A stretch of 64,000 bases of DNA from Arthrobacter zhaoxinii (lineage in GTDB: Bacteria; Actinomycetota; Actinomycetes; Actinomycetales; Micrococcaceae). The notes beneath the pieces are model-generated. The model saw only the letters and a list, made by a program, of their open reading frames with translations, was not told the DNA's origin and ran no database searches. How positions within the stretch are numbered: position 1 is the stretch's first letter; each line of letters opens with the position of its first letter. The DNA is taken from NCBI RefSeq assembly GCF_025244925.1, contig NZ_CP104275.1:744001-808000 (forward strand), given 5' to 3'. Below, one piece after another: positions 50,298-59,531 of the stretch. A program made the translations under genes and the position numbers.

Positions 50298-52040
50298 TCA
50301 GAATGGCGGTGCGGGTTCCTGGCCAGGTTCGGTCTGCCGTGAATCCTGTTGCTTGGGACGCCCTCGCCTGGGATCCCCGCGTTGGTACAGGTCCGCATCC
50401 GGTGGTCCCAGTTCCAGGAACGGTTCGGTCCGGTACACCCGCCCGGCAGGGGACGTCCACTCAATGACCCCCGGTTCAGGTTGGGCGGCTTTCCAGAAGC
50501 CCAGGGTTTTGAACCGGTGGTGCCGGCGGCAGAGGTGTTCCAGGTTTCCGTGTTCGGTGTCCCCGCCTTTCGCCCAATCGGTGGTGTGGTCGATCTCCGT
50601 GACCGCGGTGCTGACCCGGCAGCCGGGGAACCGGCAGGTTCCGTCGCGGGCCCTTAACCAGCGGGCCAGTCCTGCGGGGATTTTCCGGCGTCTGCCTACC
50701 CCGAGGATCTCTCCGGTGGTTGGGTCCTGGGCTAGCCCGGTCCAATGCACAGCGTTGCGTGCGAGTCTGCGGGCTGCGTCAGCGCTGATCGGCCCGTAGC
50801 CGTGCAGTTCGGCAGGCTGCTCATCGGCACCAAACAACGTTTCCGCGTTGATTAACACCATGATCTCCGCCCGCGGCAGAACACCTGCGGAACCCTCTTT
50901 GCGTGAATCGCTGTCCGACGCGCGACCTGCCTTCGAGGCACCGTTTTCGCGGGACGAACCAAGCCCGCCCATGAGCAGCTGGGACAGGATGTCGGCACGC
51001 AGCTGGTCCGCTGTCCTCGGATCCCCGTCAGCCTGCTCACCCCCAGCCGACGTACACAATGCCGTGTAGATCTGCTGGGCATGCTCGGCCCGTAGATGGG
51101 CGGAGAGCCAGGACATGCCGTCCTCGTCGCGTTCCAGGACCACCTTCCGTTTCTCGAAGGCCGTCTGATGCCGTTCGGGGATGGTCTCGGGATAGGTCTG
51201 CTCCCGCAGCCGGCGGGCTTTGGCACAGAACTGCGCCCGGGTCACGCCTTCGGCTTTGCCCAGCAGCTCCGCCTCAAACCCGGGAAGCTTCGCGTCGGGA
51301 ATGCTCTGGCACTGATCCAGGACCACCTGGGCGTGCGCGTAACTGAACCGTCCTTCTTCCAGTCCGGTCAGGGTGGCGGTATGGGTGCTGCAGAGCCTGA
51401 CCGCTTCGACCATCATTCCCTGCGCGGTGGTCTGCGGAACGTTCAGGATCGCGGCGCATTCGGAGGCGGCGAGGCTGAACGCGATCCCCGGTCCGTCCTT
51501 CCCCCATGTGGGTGACAGGTCCTTCCGGAAGAGTTCCTCCATATGGTTGATCGCGCGGGCCTGCTGGGCCTGCGTCTACCGAACCAAATGCGACAGCCGG
51601 GCCAACACCTCACCTGTGGCATGTTCGTCGAAGGACTCCAGGTTCGCCATCGCCAGCACCCCGGTGAAACCGTCCGGGAAGCCGTCAACTCCGGTGGCAC
51701 CTGTGGCGGGCTCTGCAGGTTCAGCGGTAGCCGAGCCGGACGCGGAATCAGGTGCGGGCCCGGGGACGGGAATGGGTGCGTCAAAGAGGGTGGCAGCAGG
51801 AGTTGCGGCTGATTCGGTAGACCCGGAGTCGCGGTTGGTGTCCGTGGAAGCGTCAGTGTCGACCTGAGTGCCGTCGTCGTCGGAGCCCGTACCGTCACCA
51901 CTGACAGCCGGAACCGCCCGATATACCGCCAGCGTGCAGGGCGTGCGCGAAGCATCCTCGTTGCCAGCCGGGCCTGGTGGCTGCTGGTCGTCATGATCCT
52001 GCTCTTCGGTTGTCGGTTCGGTGTTCCCGAGCTGATCCAT
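50298..52040 (-). pseudogene. DUF222/HNH endonuclease gene interrupted by in-frame amber codon
   Basis: A single reading frame of about 580 codons broken by one TAG at 51576-51578. The upstream part (154 codons from ATG at 52040) is Asp/Thr/Pro-rich and ends ARLSHLVR. The frame resumes without shift as TQAQQARAINHMEELF and continues through a DUF222 domain to a C-terminal HNH motif (GTCRFPGCRVSTAVTEIDHT, HGNLEHLCRRHHRFK). CAG to TAG would explain it. A shorter product starting at the internal ATG (51542, 414 residues) could still be made and keeps DUF222 and HNH. DUF222-HNH proteins are repeated across actinobacterial genomes; function unclear. Confidence 0.8.
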
Positions 52041-52350
52041 ACCCTCAGGATTTCACCCGGCACTGACATTTCCGGGCCGAAAACAGGCCAAAACCGACCC
52101 TCCCGAAAATCGAGAATACTCGTCTTTAAAACACCACTACCTACTCGCTAAAACCAACCTCACGATCGCTCACACACCTATAAATCAGAGGCGTGGACAG
52201 GAGCGCTAAACGCACCACGGACGCAGAACACGGGCGCCACTTACACAGCTCAAGCAGTGGACGGGAAAACGCCCCAGCAAACGAGGGAAGTCCCGGATTG
52301 AAGGTGTCCACAAACGAAACGGGGATGGCGCCGGGCGCAATGGTGGGCGA
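52041..52350. other. gene-free gap with an AT-rich stretch
   Basis: 310 bases between the DUF222-HNH gene start and the VOC gene stop. The stretch 52080-52190 is distinctly lower in GC than its surroundings and includes a TATAAA at 52179-52184. It should hold the promoter for the minus-strand HNH gene. I see no gene, tRNA or strong hairpin. Confidence 0.5.
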
Positions 52351-52740
52351 TCAACCAGCCGGAGGAGAGAGAATCTCCACCCGGTTTCCGAACGGATCCC
52401 TGCAATGGAACCGTTCATATCCCTCGAAAGTGTGCCGGTCCGTCCAGGACACCTCGAATCCGTGCGCCTGCAGCCGGGTGCCCAGCTCCTCCAGCGCGTG
52501 GGCAGAGTCCAGCACGAGTGCGGGATGCGCCTTCTTCGCAGGAACAAACGGCGAATCAATGCCCAGATGGATTTCGGCAACCACGGCCTCGCCGTCGAAC
52601 GCCCGGAACCAGCAGCCGCCACGCCCGGCCAACGAGGGCGGCTTGGGCACCTCAGTCAGCCCCAGCGCCTCGCCGTAGAATCGCCGGGCCGAGTCCTCGC
52701 CGTCGGCAGGTATTGAAACCTGGACGTGGTGCAACCGCAT
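52351..52740 (-). CDS. VOC/glyoxalase-family protein
   Basis: A 129-residue vicinal-oxygen-chelate protein. It has two beta-alpha-beta-beta-beta modules: LHHVQVSIPADGEDSARRFY and HPALVLDSAHALEELGTRL, ending GYERFHCRDPFGNRVEIL. The ligand positions His in LHHVQV and Glu in NRVEIL fit the glyoxalase or dioxygenase-like fold. GGGGGAAAT precedes the ATG. A C-terminal relic with the same FHCRDPFGNR block lies at 2042-2212. The actual reaction cannot be told. Confidence 0.88.
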   Translation of the reverse strand: MRLHHVQVSIPADGEDSARRFYGEALGLTEVPKPPSLAGRGGCWFRAFDGEAVVAEIHLGIDSPFVPAKKAHPALVLDSAHALEELGTRLQAHGFEVSWTDRHTFEGYERFHCRDPFGNRVEILSPPAG

Positions 52741-52973
52741 ATTTCCCCCAGATCGGTATGTGGACTGAAACCCTGCAACAGGTATTCACGCCCCGTCAGC
52801 CTAGCGTTCACTGACCGGCAAACGCGGGTAATCAGCGTGGCACACCTGCCTCCGTGGCCACTGACACGGAATTCGGCCGGCTCCACGCGGCAGGTCTAGG
52901 ATCGACGAGGACAAGCCCCGATTCCGGAGGCGCGGAAAACAATATGTGCGAAGTGTGACGAGGTAGCCGCCAG

Positions 52974-53792
52974 GTGGCAGACAAAACAGGACCGACGGCA
53001 CTTCTCATTCCGCTGGTGGTGGGGCACCGCGGAAACAGCGGTTCGGCGCCGGAGAATACGGCAGCAGCATTCATCGAGGCCAGAGCCGCGGGGGCAGACA
53101 TGGTCGAGACCGATGTGCGCCTGACGGCCGACGGCGAGCTCTTCCTTTTCCACGACAACACGGGCCTTCGTACTACTAACGTCGCGGAGGTGTATCCCCT
53201 GCGGGCAAAGGACCCGATCACCTCGTTTACGGCAGGAGAACTCCGGCGGCTCGACGCCGGAGGCCACGTTGCCGGCCAGTACGCAGGGGAGGGCATCATG
53301 TTCCTGGCAGACCTGCCGGCAGCGGTGGGCTATGACCTGGGCATCAATCTTGAGGTCAAGGAACCCGCCAGCTCACCCGGCGTTGAACAGGCCATCGCCC
53401 GGATGCTGGCTGAACACGATGACTGGCTGCGGCTGCGTGAAACCGAGCGGGTAACGGTCAGTTCCTTCGACCCGGCGGCTGTCCGCAAAGCAGCTGACCT
53501 GGGCCTGCCGGCATGGCAGCTGGTAGGCACCGATCCGGATGCCCTGCTCCTGGACGGGCTGGATCCTCGGACGGAGGGAGTGGTAGCCGACCATAGGTCC
53601 CTGACCGACGACGGCGCGGCCGCCGTGTGGGCGGCAGGCCTTGGCCTGTGGGTCTACACGGTTAACTCACCCGCAGCCACCGCGGCGGTCCTTGCACTGG
53701 GCGTTGACGCGGTGATTACCGATTTTCCGGCAAACCTGCGGGCAACCCTCGGCGGAACCCGGGGACGTTCGGTGGAACCTGCAGCCGGTTAG
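52974..53792 (+). CDS. glycerophosphodiester phosphodiesterase
   Basis: A 272-residue GDPD TIM-barrel enzyme. Catalytic and metal blocks: VGHRGNSGSAPENTAAAF (His-Arg and Glu), METD-like MVETDVRLTADGELFLFHD (Glu, Asp, His), LGINLEVKEP and the end AVITDFPANLRATL. It hydrolyses glycerophosphodiesters to glycerol 3-phosphate and an alcohol. There is no signal peptide, so it is cytoplasmic. GTG at 52974 is the start, with GAGGTAGCC upstream. Confidence 0.93.
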   Translation: MADKTGPTALLIPLVVGHRGNSGSAPENTAAAFIEARAAGADMVETDVRLTADGELFLFHDNTGLRTTNVAEVYPLRAKDPITSFTAGELRRLDAGGHVAGQYAGEGIMFLADLPAAVGYDLGINLEVKEPASSPGVEQAIARMLAEHDDWLRLRETERVTVSSFDPAAVRKAADLGLPAWQLVGTDPDALLLDGLDPRTEGVVADHRSLTDDGAAAVWAAGLGLWVYTVNSPAATAAVLALGVDAVITDFPANLRATLGGTRGRSVEPAAG

Positions 53793-53974
53793 CAACTCAC
53801 GGCAGTCCCGCCGGCAAGACAAGGCAGACTGCCAGCCCGCCGGATGTGCCTCCCTTGCCGGAACAAAGGGGGAGTCCACCCCAAGGCCGGAACGTGCCGT
53901 TGACCGGCTCCGGAGCTGGTTTCACACTGGGAGCAGCACATGAGCTGTCCGCCCCTCCACTGAAGGCGCTTCCC

Positions 53975-54880
53975 ATGGACAAGAACTTCCTGACCTATCC
54001 GGACTGGCAGGCCACGGCCGACACGTTGCACCTGTACCTGCAGGTGGCAGGCAAGGTGAAGCTGGAACGCAGCTATCCGGAACCGGAATGGGGCCATGTA
54101 CGGATGCCGCTCACGGTCCAGGGTATTGGTACCGGGATCATCCCCGGTCCCGCCGCAAACTTCGAGATTTACTTCAACCTGCGCCAGCACCACGTGGACG
54201 TACAGAACAGCAACTACATCCGTACCCGGCTGGAACTCAGTGACGGTCTGAGCGTGGCGGATTTCTACCGCCAGCTAATGGGGGCACTGGATTTCATCGG
54301 TGCGCCAACCACCATCAACACCGAGCCGCAGGAATTCTATGACCCGGTGCCGTTCGACGCCGACACCAAGCACGCCACTTACGACAAGCACGCGGTGGAG
54401 CTCTTCCTGGACAACCTGCACTTCGCACACCGCAGCCTTGGACAGTTCTTCGGGCCGGTGCGGGGAAAGGTCTTTGCGCCCTCGTACTGGTTCGGCACCA
54501 TGGACCTCTCGGGGACCATTTTCAGCGGCCAGCCGGAGCCGTACCCGGGCAGTGGCGTAATAGCCGTGAACTGCTTTGACGAGAGGTTCTGCGAGTTCGG
54601 CTTCTGGCCGGGGGACCCGTCCTCCACAGAACCCGCGTTCTATGTGATGCCGTACCCGTTCCTCTCCAACATCGGCAGCTACGGGACCATGCTCGCCCCG
54701 CAGAAGGCCGAATTCCTCACTCGATCCAGCGAATTCATCCTGACGCTCAAGGACGCCTTCTCCTATGACGATCCGCAGCGGGCGGTAGTGGACTTCTGCC
54801 GCACCAGCTTCGACATCCTGCAGCGGATGGACCCCTGGGGAGACATTGAATGGATTACTCAGCCGCTGACCTATGACTGA
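53975..54880 (+). CDS. DUF5996-family protein
   Basis: A 301-residue protein of the DUF5996 type: WQATADTLHLYLQVAGKVKL near the N-terminus, HVRMPLTVQGIGTGIIPG, FEIYFNLRQHHVDV, FIGAPTTINTEPQEFYDP, FWPGDPSSTEPAFYVMPYPF. Residue spacing and the WP/PE landmarks fit the family as I recall it; no function is known. ATG at 53975 has GAAGGCG upstream; the frame could extend to 53846 but that part is not protein-like. Not obviously linked to neighbours. Confidence 0.85.
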   Translation: MDKNFLTYPDWQATADTLHLYLQVAGKVKLERSYPEPEWGHVRMPLTVQGIGTGIIPGPAANFEIYFNLRQHHVDVQNSNYIRTRLELSDGLSVADFYRQLMGALDFIGAPTTINTEPQEFYDPVPFDADTKHATYDKHAVELFLDNLHFAHRSLGQFFGPVRGKVFAPSYWFGTMDLSGTIFSGQPEPYPGSGVIAVNCFDERFCEFGFWPGDPSSTEPAFYVMPYPFLSNIGSYGTMLAPQKAEFLTRSSEFILTLKDAFSYDDPQRAVVDFCRTSFDILQRMDPWGDIEWITQPLTYD

Positions 54881-55022
54881 CGGCGCTCGACGGAAAGGTT
54901 GATCTTCGTCGCAGGTGCGCCCTGGGTGGGGGTCCGAGGCCAACGGCCGCGGTAGGATTCTGACAACCCGTTGGTAACCCTTGGTTGCCGCGGCAGCATC
55001 CGCCACCACCGAGAGAGCACCG

Positions 55023-55478
55023 ATGTCTCCCCGCAAACTGTTCCGCACCCTCGCCCTGGCCGAAGCCGTGACCTGGACCCTGCTCCTTATCGGCATGTTC
55101 GCCAAATACGTGCTGGATTTCGAGGCCCTGACGCCGATCTTCGGCGGCCTGCACGGCTTCGTCTTCCTGGCCTACGGCGTTGTCACCCTGTTTGTCTGGG
55201 CCAACCAGAAGTGGCCGGCGCGCACCGGCATCCTCGGCCTGGCCACCACGGTGATCCCGTGGGCAACCATTCCCTTTGAGCGGTCAGTGGACCGCCGCGG
55301 GATGCTGGCCGGAGGCTGGCGGATGGCTCCCGGCGGCGAAGAGCCGGCCAACGGGGTGGACCGGATCGCCGCCCTCGTGCTGCGCCGCCCGATCGTCGCC
55401 GGGATCGTGGCCCTGATAGCCGTGGCCGTGGTCTTCAGCGTCCTGCTCCGCCTCGGCCCGCCCGTTCAGTTGGGGTAA
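55023..55478 (+). CDS. DUF3817-family membrane protein
   Basis: A 151-residue membrane protein with four helices: LFRTLALAEAVTWTLLLIGMF, GGLHGFVFLAYGVVTLFVW, TGILGLATTVIPWATIPF and a last one near the C-terminus (VAGIVALIAVAVVFSVLL). The pattern AxAEAxTWxLLxIGMxxKY and GxxHGxxFxxY marks DUF3817, typically integral membrane proteins near membrane-stress or transport genes. ATG at 55023 is preceded by GAGAGCACCG. Function unknown. Confidence 0.88.
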   Translation: MSPRKLFRTLALAEAVTWTLLLIGMFAKYVLDFEALTPIFGGLHGFVFLAYGVVTLFVWANQKWPARTGILGLATTVIPWATIPFERSVDRRGMLAGGWRMAPGGEEPANGVDRIAALVLRRPIVAGIVALIAVAVVFSVLLRLGPPVQLG

Positions 55479-55491
55479 GCGGGGTAAAGTC

Positions 55492-56790
55492 CTAGGACTC
55501 CGCACCAGCCGCCCCGGCCGGCTCGGCCTCCGGACGCAGCCGACGCCGGCCCGGACGGTTGGAGCCGCCGCCGCGGTACGCCGTCGTCGCTGTGGCCAGA
55601 ATCAGGACAATCAGCACGGCACAGCCGATGATGACCGAAACCATGGCCATGGCTCCGCCGCCGAGAATGCCGACCAGCGGGCTGATGATCCCGGCCAGGC
55701 CCACCTGCAGCGCGCCGATCAGTGCCGCTGCGCTGCCGGCCATGTGCCCGTAATTGTTCAGGGCCAGCACGGAGGAGTTCGAGGCAATGAAGCCGTGCAT
55801 GGCCAGGACCAGCCACAGCCCTGCAACCAGGCCCGCGACACCGCCAAGTCCGGTCAGCACAATCACCGGCAACAGCAAGGTCAGTCCGAGCAGCAGGAGA
55901 ACAGCCAACCGCAGGATCCCCATGGGGGAATAGCGCCCCACGAGCCAGGCATTGAGCTGCGCGGAAATGACCATACCGACGCCGTTGATCGCGAACACTG
56001 CGGCGTACTGTGCCGGACTGAGTCCGTATTCGTCCTGGAAGACGAACGGTGAGCCCACCACGTAACTCATGATCACGGCCATGCCCAGACCGGGAACGGT
56101 GGCCAGGGCCAGGAACTGCCGGTCCTTCAGCAGGACGCGGAAGCCGCTGAACGTACTGGCACCGCCCTTGGTCCGGCGCCGCTCCGGCGGCAGCGTTTCG
56201 GGCATCCACTTCAGCACAATCGCTCCGAGGACAACACCGATCAGCGCCAGCGCCAGGAACACCGCCCGCCAGTTCCACAGTCCCGAAACGGCCTGCCCGA
56301 TGCTGGGCGCCAGCAGCGGCGCTAGACCGATGACCAGCATCAGCCGGGAAAGCATGGCCGCTGCGGAGGATCCGGTGAACCGGTCGCGGACCACGGCCAG
56401 GGCCACCACACCCGCGGCGGCGTTGAAGAAGCCCTGCAGCAGGCGCAGCACAATCAGCGCGCCGATGTTCGGAGCCAGGAAGCACAGCAGCGACACCACC
56501 ACGTGCAGGGCAATGCCGATGATCAGCGGCAGCCGCCGGCCGAAGCGGTCCGAGAACGGACCGATGACCAGCTGCCCGACGGCGGCACCCAGCAGGGTGC
56601 CGGAAAGGGTGAACTGGGCGGCGGCGGCACTGGTGTGCAGGTCCTCGGCAACTTCCGGCAGCGCGGGAAGGTACATGTCGGTGGTCACGGCCGGCAGTGC
56701 GGCCAGGGCGCCGAGCATCAGGATGTACTTAATGCTGGTGCGGCGTGTGGTGCGGTCTCGTGTTCCGGTCTTGGGCGGGGTATCGCTCAC
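55492..56790 (-). CDS. MFS multidrug efflux transporter, Bcr/CflA type
   Basis: A 432-residue MFS protein with 12 helices. The opening MLGALAALPAVTTDMYLPALPEVA and FTLSGTLLGAAVGQLVIGPFSDRFGRRLPL (motif A: GPFSDRFGRR) are the hallmarks of the Bcr/CflA drug-resistance group; LRLLQGFFNAAAGVVALAVVRD is helix 4 with motif B-like RLLQG. It probably exports drugs or metabolites by proton antiport. GTG at 56790 is the start. The C-terminus is Arg/Pro-rich. Confidence 0.92.
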   Translation of the reverse strand: MSDTPPKTGTRDRTTRRTSIKYILMLGALAALPAVTTDMYLPALPEVAEDLHTSAAAAQFTLSGTLLGAAVGQLVIGPFSDRFGRRLPLIIGIALHVVVSLLCFLAPNIGALIVLRLLQGFFNAAAGVVALAVVRDRFTGSSAAAMLSRLMLVIGLAPLLAPSIGQAVSGLWNWRAVFLALALIGVVLGAIVLKWMPETLPPERRRTKGGASTFSGFRVLLKDRQFLALATVPGLGMAVIMSYVVGSPFVFQDEYGLSPAQYAAVFAINGVGMVISAQLNAWLVGRYSPMGILRLAVLLLLGLTLLLPVIVLTGLGGVAGLVAGLWLVLAMHGFIASNSSVLALNNYGHMAGSAAALIGALQVGLAGIISPLVGILGGGAMAMVSVIIGCAVLIVLILATATTAYRGGGSNRPGRRRLRPEAEPAGAAGAES

Positions 56791-56823
56791 GGGGCTCCTG
56801 GTGCAGGTACGGTTACAAAAATC

Positions 56824-57672
56824 CTAAGGGTGCCGGACACCGGCTCCGGCCAAAACAGCCCGGTAGCCTTCCCGGTAAGTGGGGTACGCAAACTCGAATC
56901 CGGTTCCCAACAGCCGCCGGTTGTTAAGCCTGCGGTTGCCGCCGCGGGTGCTGGATGTGTCGCCCGCCGGCGGCAGTTCCCGGCCGAGTTCGGCAGCCAG
57001 GAAACCGAGCACCTCGGCCAGCTCCCCCGGCTCCATATCCACTCCAACATAGAGCGGAGCGGGATGCGAAACCCGGGTGGTCAGATGCACGATGGCCGCG
57101 GCTGCATCATCGCGGTGGATGCGGTTGGTCAGCTGGCTTCCGGCCGGTACGACGGCGGTTCCGGACGTCACGGAATCGATCAGGCGGGTGCGGCCCGGGC
57201 CGTAAATGCCGGACAGCCGCAGCACCACCGCGTCGGGGCGACGTGCGTGCAGCAGCTGCTCGGCTTCCCGAATGACGGCTCCGGTGGCCGACACCGGGGA
57301 AGCCGGAGTTTCCTCGTCCACCTCGCCGCCGTCGGCGTCACCGTACACCGCAGTCGAGGAGACGAACAGGATCCGGTGCGGCTGCACGCCGTCACGTTCC
57401 AGGGCGTCGAGGACGTTCGAAGTGCCGGTGACGTAGGCGGCACGGTAGGCCTCCTCGGTGCGGCTGCCGGCGGCTACCGCAATCACCACGACGTCGGTGT
57501 CCGCCGGAATGCGCGGCAGGTTCCCGGCGGCCAGGTCAACGGCCTGCCCTGTGATCTCCTGTGGAAGTTTCTCCGGGGAGCGGCGCCAGCCGAGCACGGA
57601 AAAGCCGGCCGCAGCAAACCGCAGGCCGGCTTCCGTGCCCAGATCGCCGCAGCCGGCGATCAGGACCGTCAT
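56824..57672 (-). CDS. NAD(P)-dependent epimerase/dehydratase-like protein (YeeZ-like)
   Basis: A 282-residue Rossmann-fold protein. MTVLIAGCGDLGTEAG is the dinucleotide motif; FVSSTAVYGDADGGEVDEETP and LRLSGIYGPGRT are extended-SDR blocks. In this variant the YxxxK catalytic pair is replaced (AVIREAEQLL), as in YeeZ-type proteins, so the activity is uncertain. It starts 3 bases after the DJ-1/PfpI gene ends, so the two are co-transcribed on the minus strand. Confidence 0.85.
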   Translation of the reverse strand: MTVLIAGCGDLGTEAGLRFAAAGFSVLGWRRSPEKLPQEITGQAVDLAAGNLPRIPADTDVVVIAVAAGSRTEEAYRAAYVTGTSNVLDALERDGVQPHRILFVSSTAVYGDADGGEVDEETPASPVSATGAVIREAEQLLHARRPDAVVLRLSGIYGPGRTRLIDSVTSGTAVVPAGSQLTNRIHRDDAAAAIVHLTTRVSHPAPLYVGVDMEPGELAEVLGFLAAELGRELPPAGDTSSTRGGNRRLNNRRLLGTGFEFAYPTYREGYRAVLAGAGVRHP

Positions 57673-57675
57673 GTT

Positions 57676-58377
57676 CTACTCAGCCAGGGCGGAGATGACG
57701 GCCTTGGCCACATCCTCGCTGGACTGGGGGTTCTGGCCGGAGATCAGGTTCCGGTCGCGGACCACGTAGCTGGTCCAGGCAGGACCGGTTTCGATCTCGG
57801 CACCCTTGGTCCGCAGCACTTCCTCCACGAACCAGGGGGTGTTCTCGCCGGTGCCGCCGTTCAGCTCTTCCTCGTCGGTGAAGACGGTGAGCTTGCGGCC
57901 GGCAAAGATGAACTTGCCGTCTTCGGTCTCGGCGGCCAGCAGGCCGGCCGGGCCGTGGCAGAACGGGGCAATGATCTTGCCCGCGGCGTCCGCCTCAATG
58001 AGGATCCGGCCCATGTCCTTGTCGAACGCCAGGTCCGCCATGGGACCGTGCCCGCCCGGCATCACCACGGCGTCGTACTCCGACACGTCGGCATCGGCGA
58101 GCACCAGCGGGGAGGAGAGCTCCGCGTCGATGTAGGAGATGTACTGGGTGAAAGCGGCGGCCTTTTCCGGGCTGCCCGCGGACTCGGGGGCCAGGGACAC
58201 CTGATCCACGGTGGGCTTCACGCCGCCGGGGGTGGCGATGCGGACGGTGTGTCCGGCCTCGCGCAGCACGCGGTGGGATTCAACCAGTTCTTCGGCCCAG
58301 TAGCCGGTGGGGTGTTCGCTGCCGTCCTTCATGGTGAGGGAGTCTGCTGCGGATACAACCATCAGGATATTTGCCAT
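57676..58377 (-). CDS. DJ-1/PfpI (type 1 glutamine amidotransferase-like) protein
   Basis: A 233-residue protein of the DJ-1/PfpI superfamily, of the Hsp31 or glyoxalase III-like branch. ILMVVSAADSLTMKDGSEHPTGYW is the opening, AVVMPGGHGPMADLAF and IIAPFCHGPAGLL follow, with nucleophile Cys in FCHGP. Known members are chaperones or cofactor-free glyoxalases. AAGGAAAAAAG precedes the ATG at 58377. With the adjacent aldo/keto reductase and aldehyde dehydrogenase it suggests carbonyl-stress handling. Confidence 0.9.
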   Translation of the reverse strand: MANILMVVSAADSLTMKDGSEHPTGYWAEELVESHRVLREAGHTVRIATPGGVKPTVDQVSLAPESAGSPEKAAAFTQYISYIDAELSSPLVLADADVSEYDAVVMPGGHGPMADLAFDKDMGRILIEADAAGKIIAPFCHGPAGLLAAETEDGKFIFAGRKLTVFTDEEELNGGTGENTPWFVEEVLRTKGAEIETGPAWTSYVVRDRNLISGQNPQSSEDVAKAVISALAE

Positions 58378-58420
58378 GCGTTCTTTTTTCCTTTGCTTGG
58401 CGGAAATGCGGAAAGTATTG

Positions 58421-59311
58421 TTACTTGGCCGGTGCTGCGGCGGCGCCGGCGGCGTCCAGCTCAGCGAAGGTGGCGTCGTCGAGTGAGATGTCTGCTGCAC
58501 CCAGGTTGTCCTCGAGGTGGCTGATGGAGCCCGTACCCGGGATCGGCATCATCATGGGGGAGCGGCGCAGCAGCCAGGCCAAGGCAACCTGGGAGGTGCT
58601 GGCGTTCAGGCGCTTGGCGGCCTCGTCCACGGGGCCACCCGGCTGGGCCAGCTCGCCGGCGGAGATCGGGGCCCACGGGATGAAGCCGATGCCGTTGTCC
58701 TCGGCGTACTTCAGCACGTCCTCGGAGGAACGGTCGGTGAGGTTGTAGCGGTTCTGCACGGTGGAGACGGTGAAGAACTTCGACGCGGCTTCCAGCTCGG
58801 CAACGGAGACCTGGGACAGACCGAGGGCCTTCACCTTGCCCTCCTGCTGGAGGTCGCGCAGCACCGCGAACTGCTCTTCGGGATCGACCTTGGGGTCGAT
58901 GCGGTGCAGCTGCAGCAGGTCCAGGGAATCGACCTTCAGCTTGCGCAGCGCGAGTTCGGTCTGCTGGCGCAGGTACTCGGGGCGGCCCACCGGCACCCAG
59001 ACGTCCGGGCCGGTACGGACGAAGCCGACCTTGGTGGCGATGCGGACGCCCTCGGGGTACGGGTAGATCGCCTCGGCGATGATTTCTTCGCTGATGTTCG
59101 GTCCGTAGGAGTCGGCTGTGTCGATGAAGTCGACGCCCAGCTCGACGGCGCGGCGCACCACATCGACGGCGGTTCCGCGGCTTTCCGGTTCGCCCCAGAC
59201 ACCCGGTCCGACTATGCGCATCGCCCCGAAGCCCAGGCGGTGAACGGTGCCGAGATCCTTGAGGTCGATGGTGGGGGACAGGGCGGGAGAGTTTTCCGTC
59301 GTATCAGTCAT
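58421..59311 (-). CDS. aldo/keto reductase
   Basis: A 296-residue aldo/keto reductase. Catalytic residues are in place: Asp and Tyr in DFIDTADSYGPN, Lys in RIATKVGF and His in LQLHRIDPKV; VALAWLLRRSPMMMPIPGTGS is the NADPH-binding end. It reduces aldehydes or ketones with NADPH; substrate unknown. It is divergent from the aldehyde dehydrogenase gene 220 bases away and sits next to the DJ-1 gene on the same strand. Confidence 0.93.
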   Translation of the reverse strand: MTDTTENSPALSPTIDLKDLGTVHRLGFGAMRIVGPGVWGEPESRGTAVDVVRRAVELGVDFIDTADSYGPNISEEIIAEAIYPYPEGVRIATKVGFVRTGPDVWVPVGRPEYLRQQTELALRKLKVDSLDLLQLHRIDPKVDPEEQFAVLRDLQQEGKVKALGLSQVSVAELEAASKFFTVSTVQNRYNLTDRSSEDVLKYAEDNGIGFIPWAPISAGELAQPGGPVDEAAKRLNASTSQVALAWLLRRSPMMMPIPGTGSISHLEDNLGAADISLDDATFAELDAAGAAAAPAK

Positions 59312-59531
59312 ATAGGCGTCAACAAGGCCCGTCGCCGGGTTTATTCCTCAGCAGCCTTACTTCGGTGGTGGCGACCGAGCGGTCCGAGGTCCGGAAGGCG
59401 CCTTCCGCACCCTGTTGTCCGGACTCCGAAGGTGGGCTACCTTGTGACCACTGCCGCGCGGCGTCCGGAGGTGCCGGCCGGAACACAGCTGAGCAGCAAC
59501 CCAGCAGCAACAACACAGAGAGGTGTTGGCG

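Noticed and set aside
52179..52184. TATAAA as a plus-strand promoter
   Set aside because: No suitable -35 and no plus-strand gene downstream before 52974; probably just part of the AT-rich gap.
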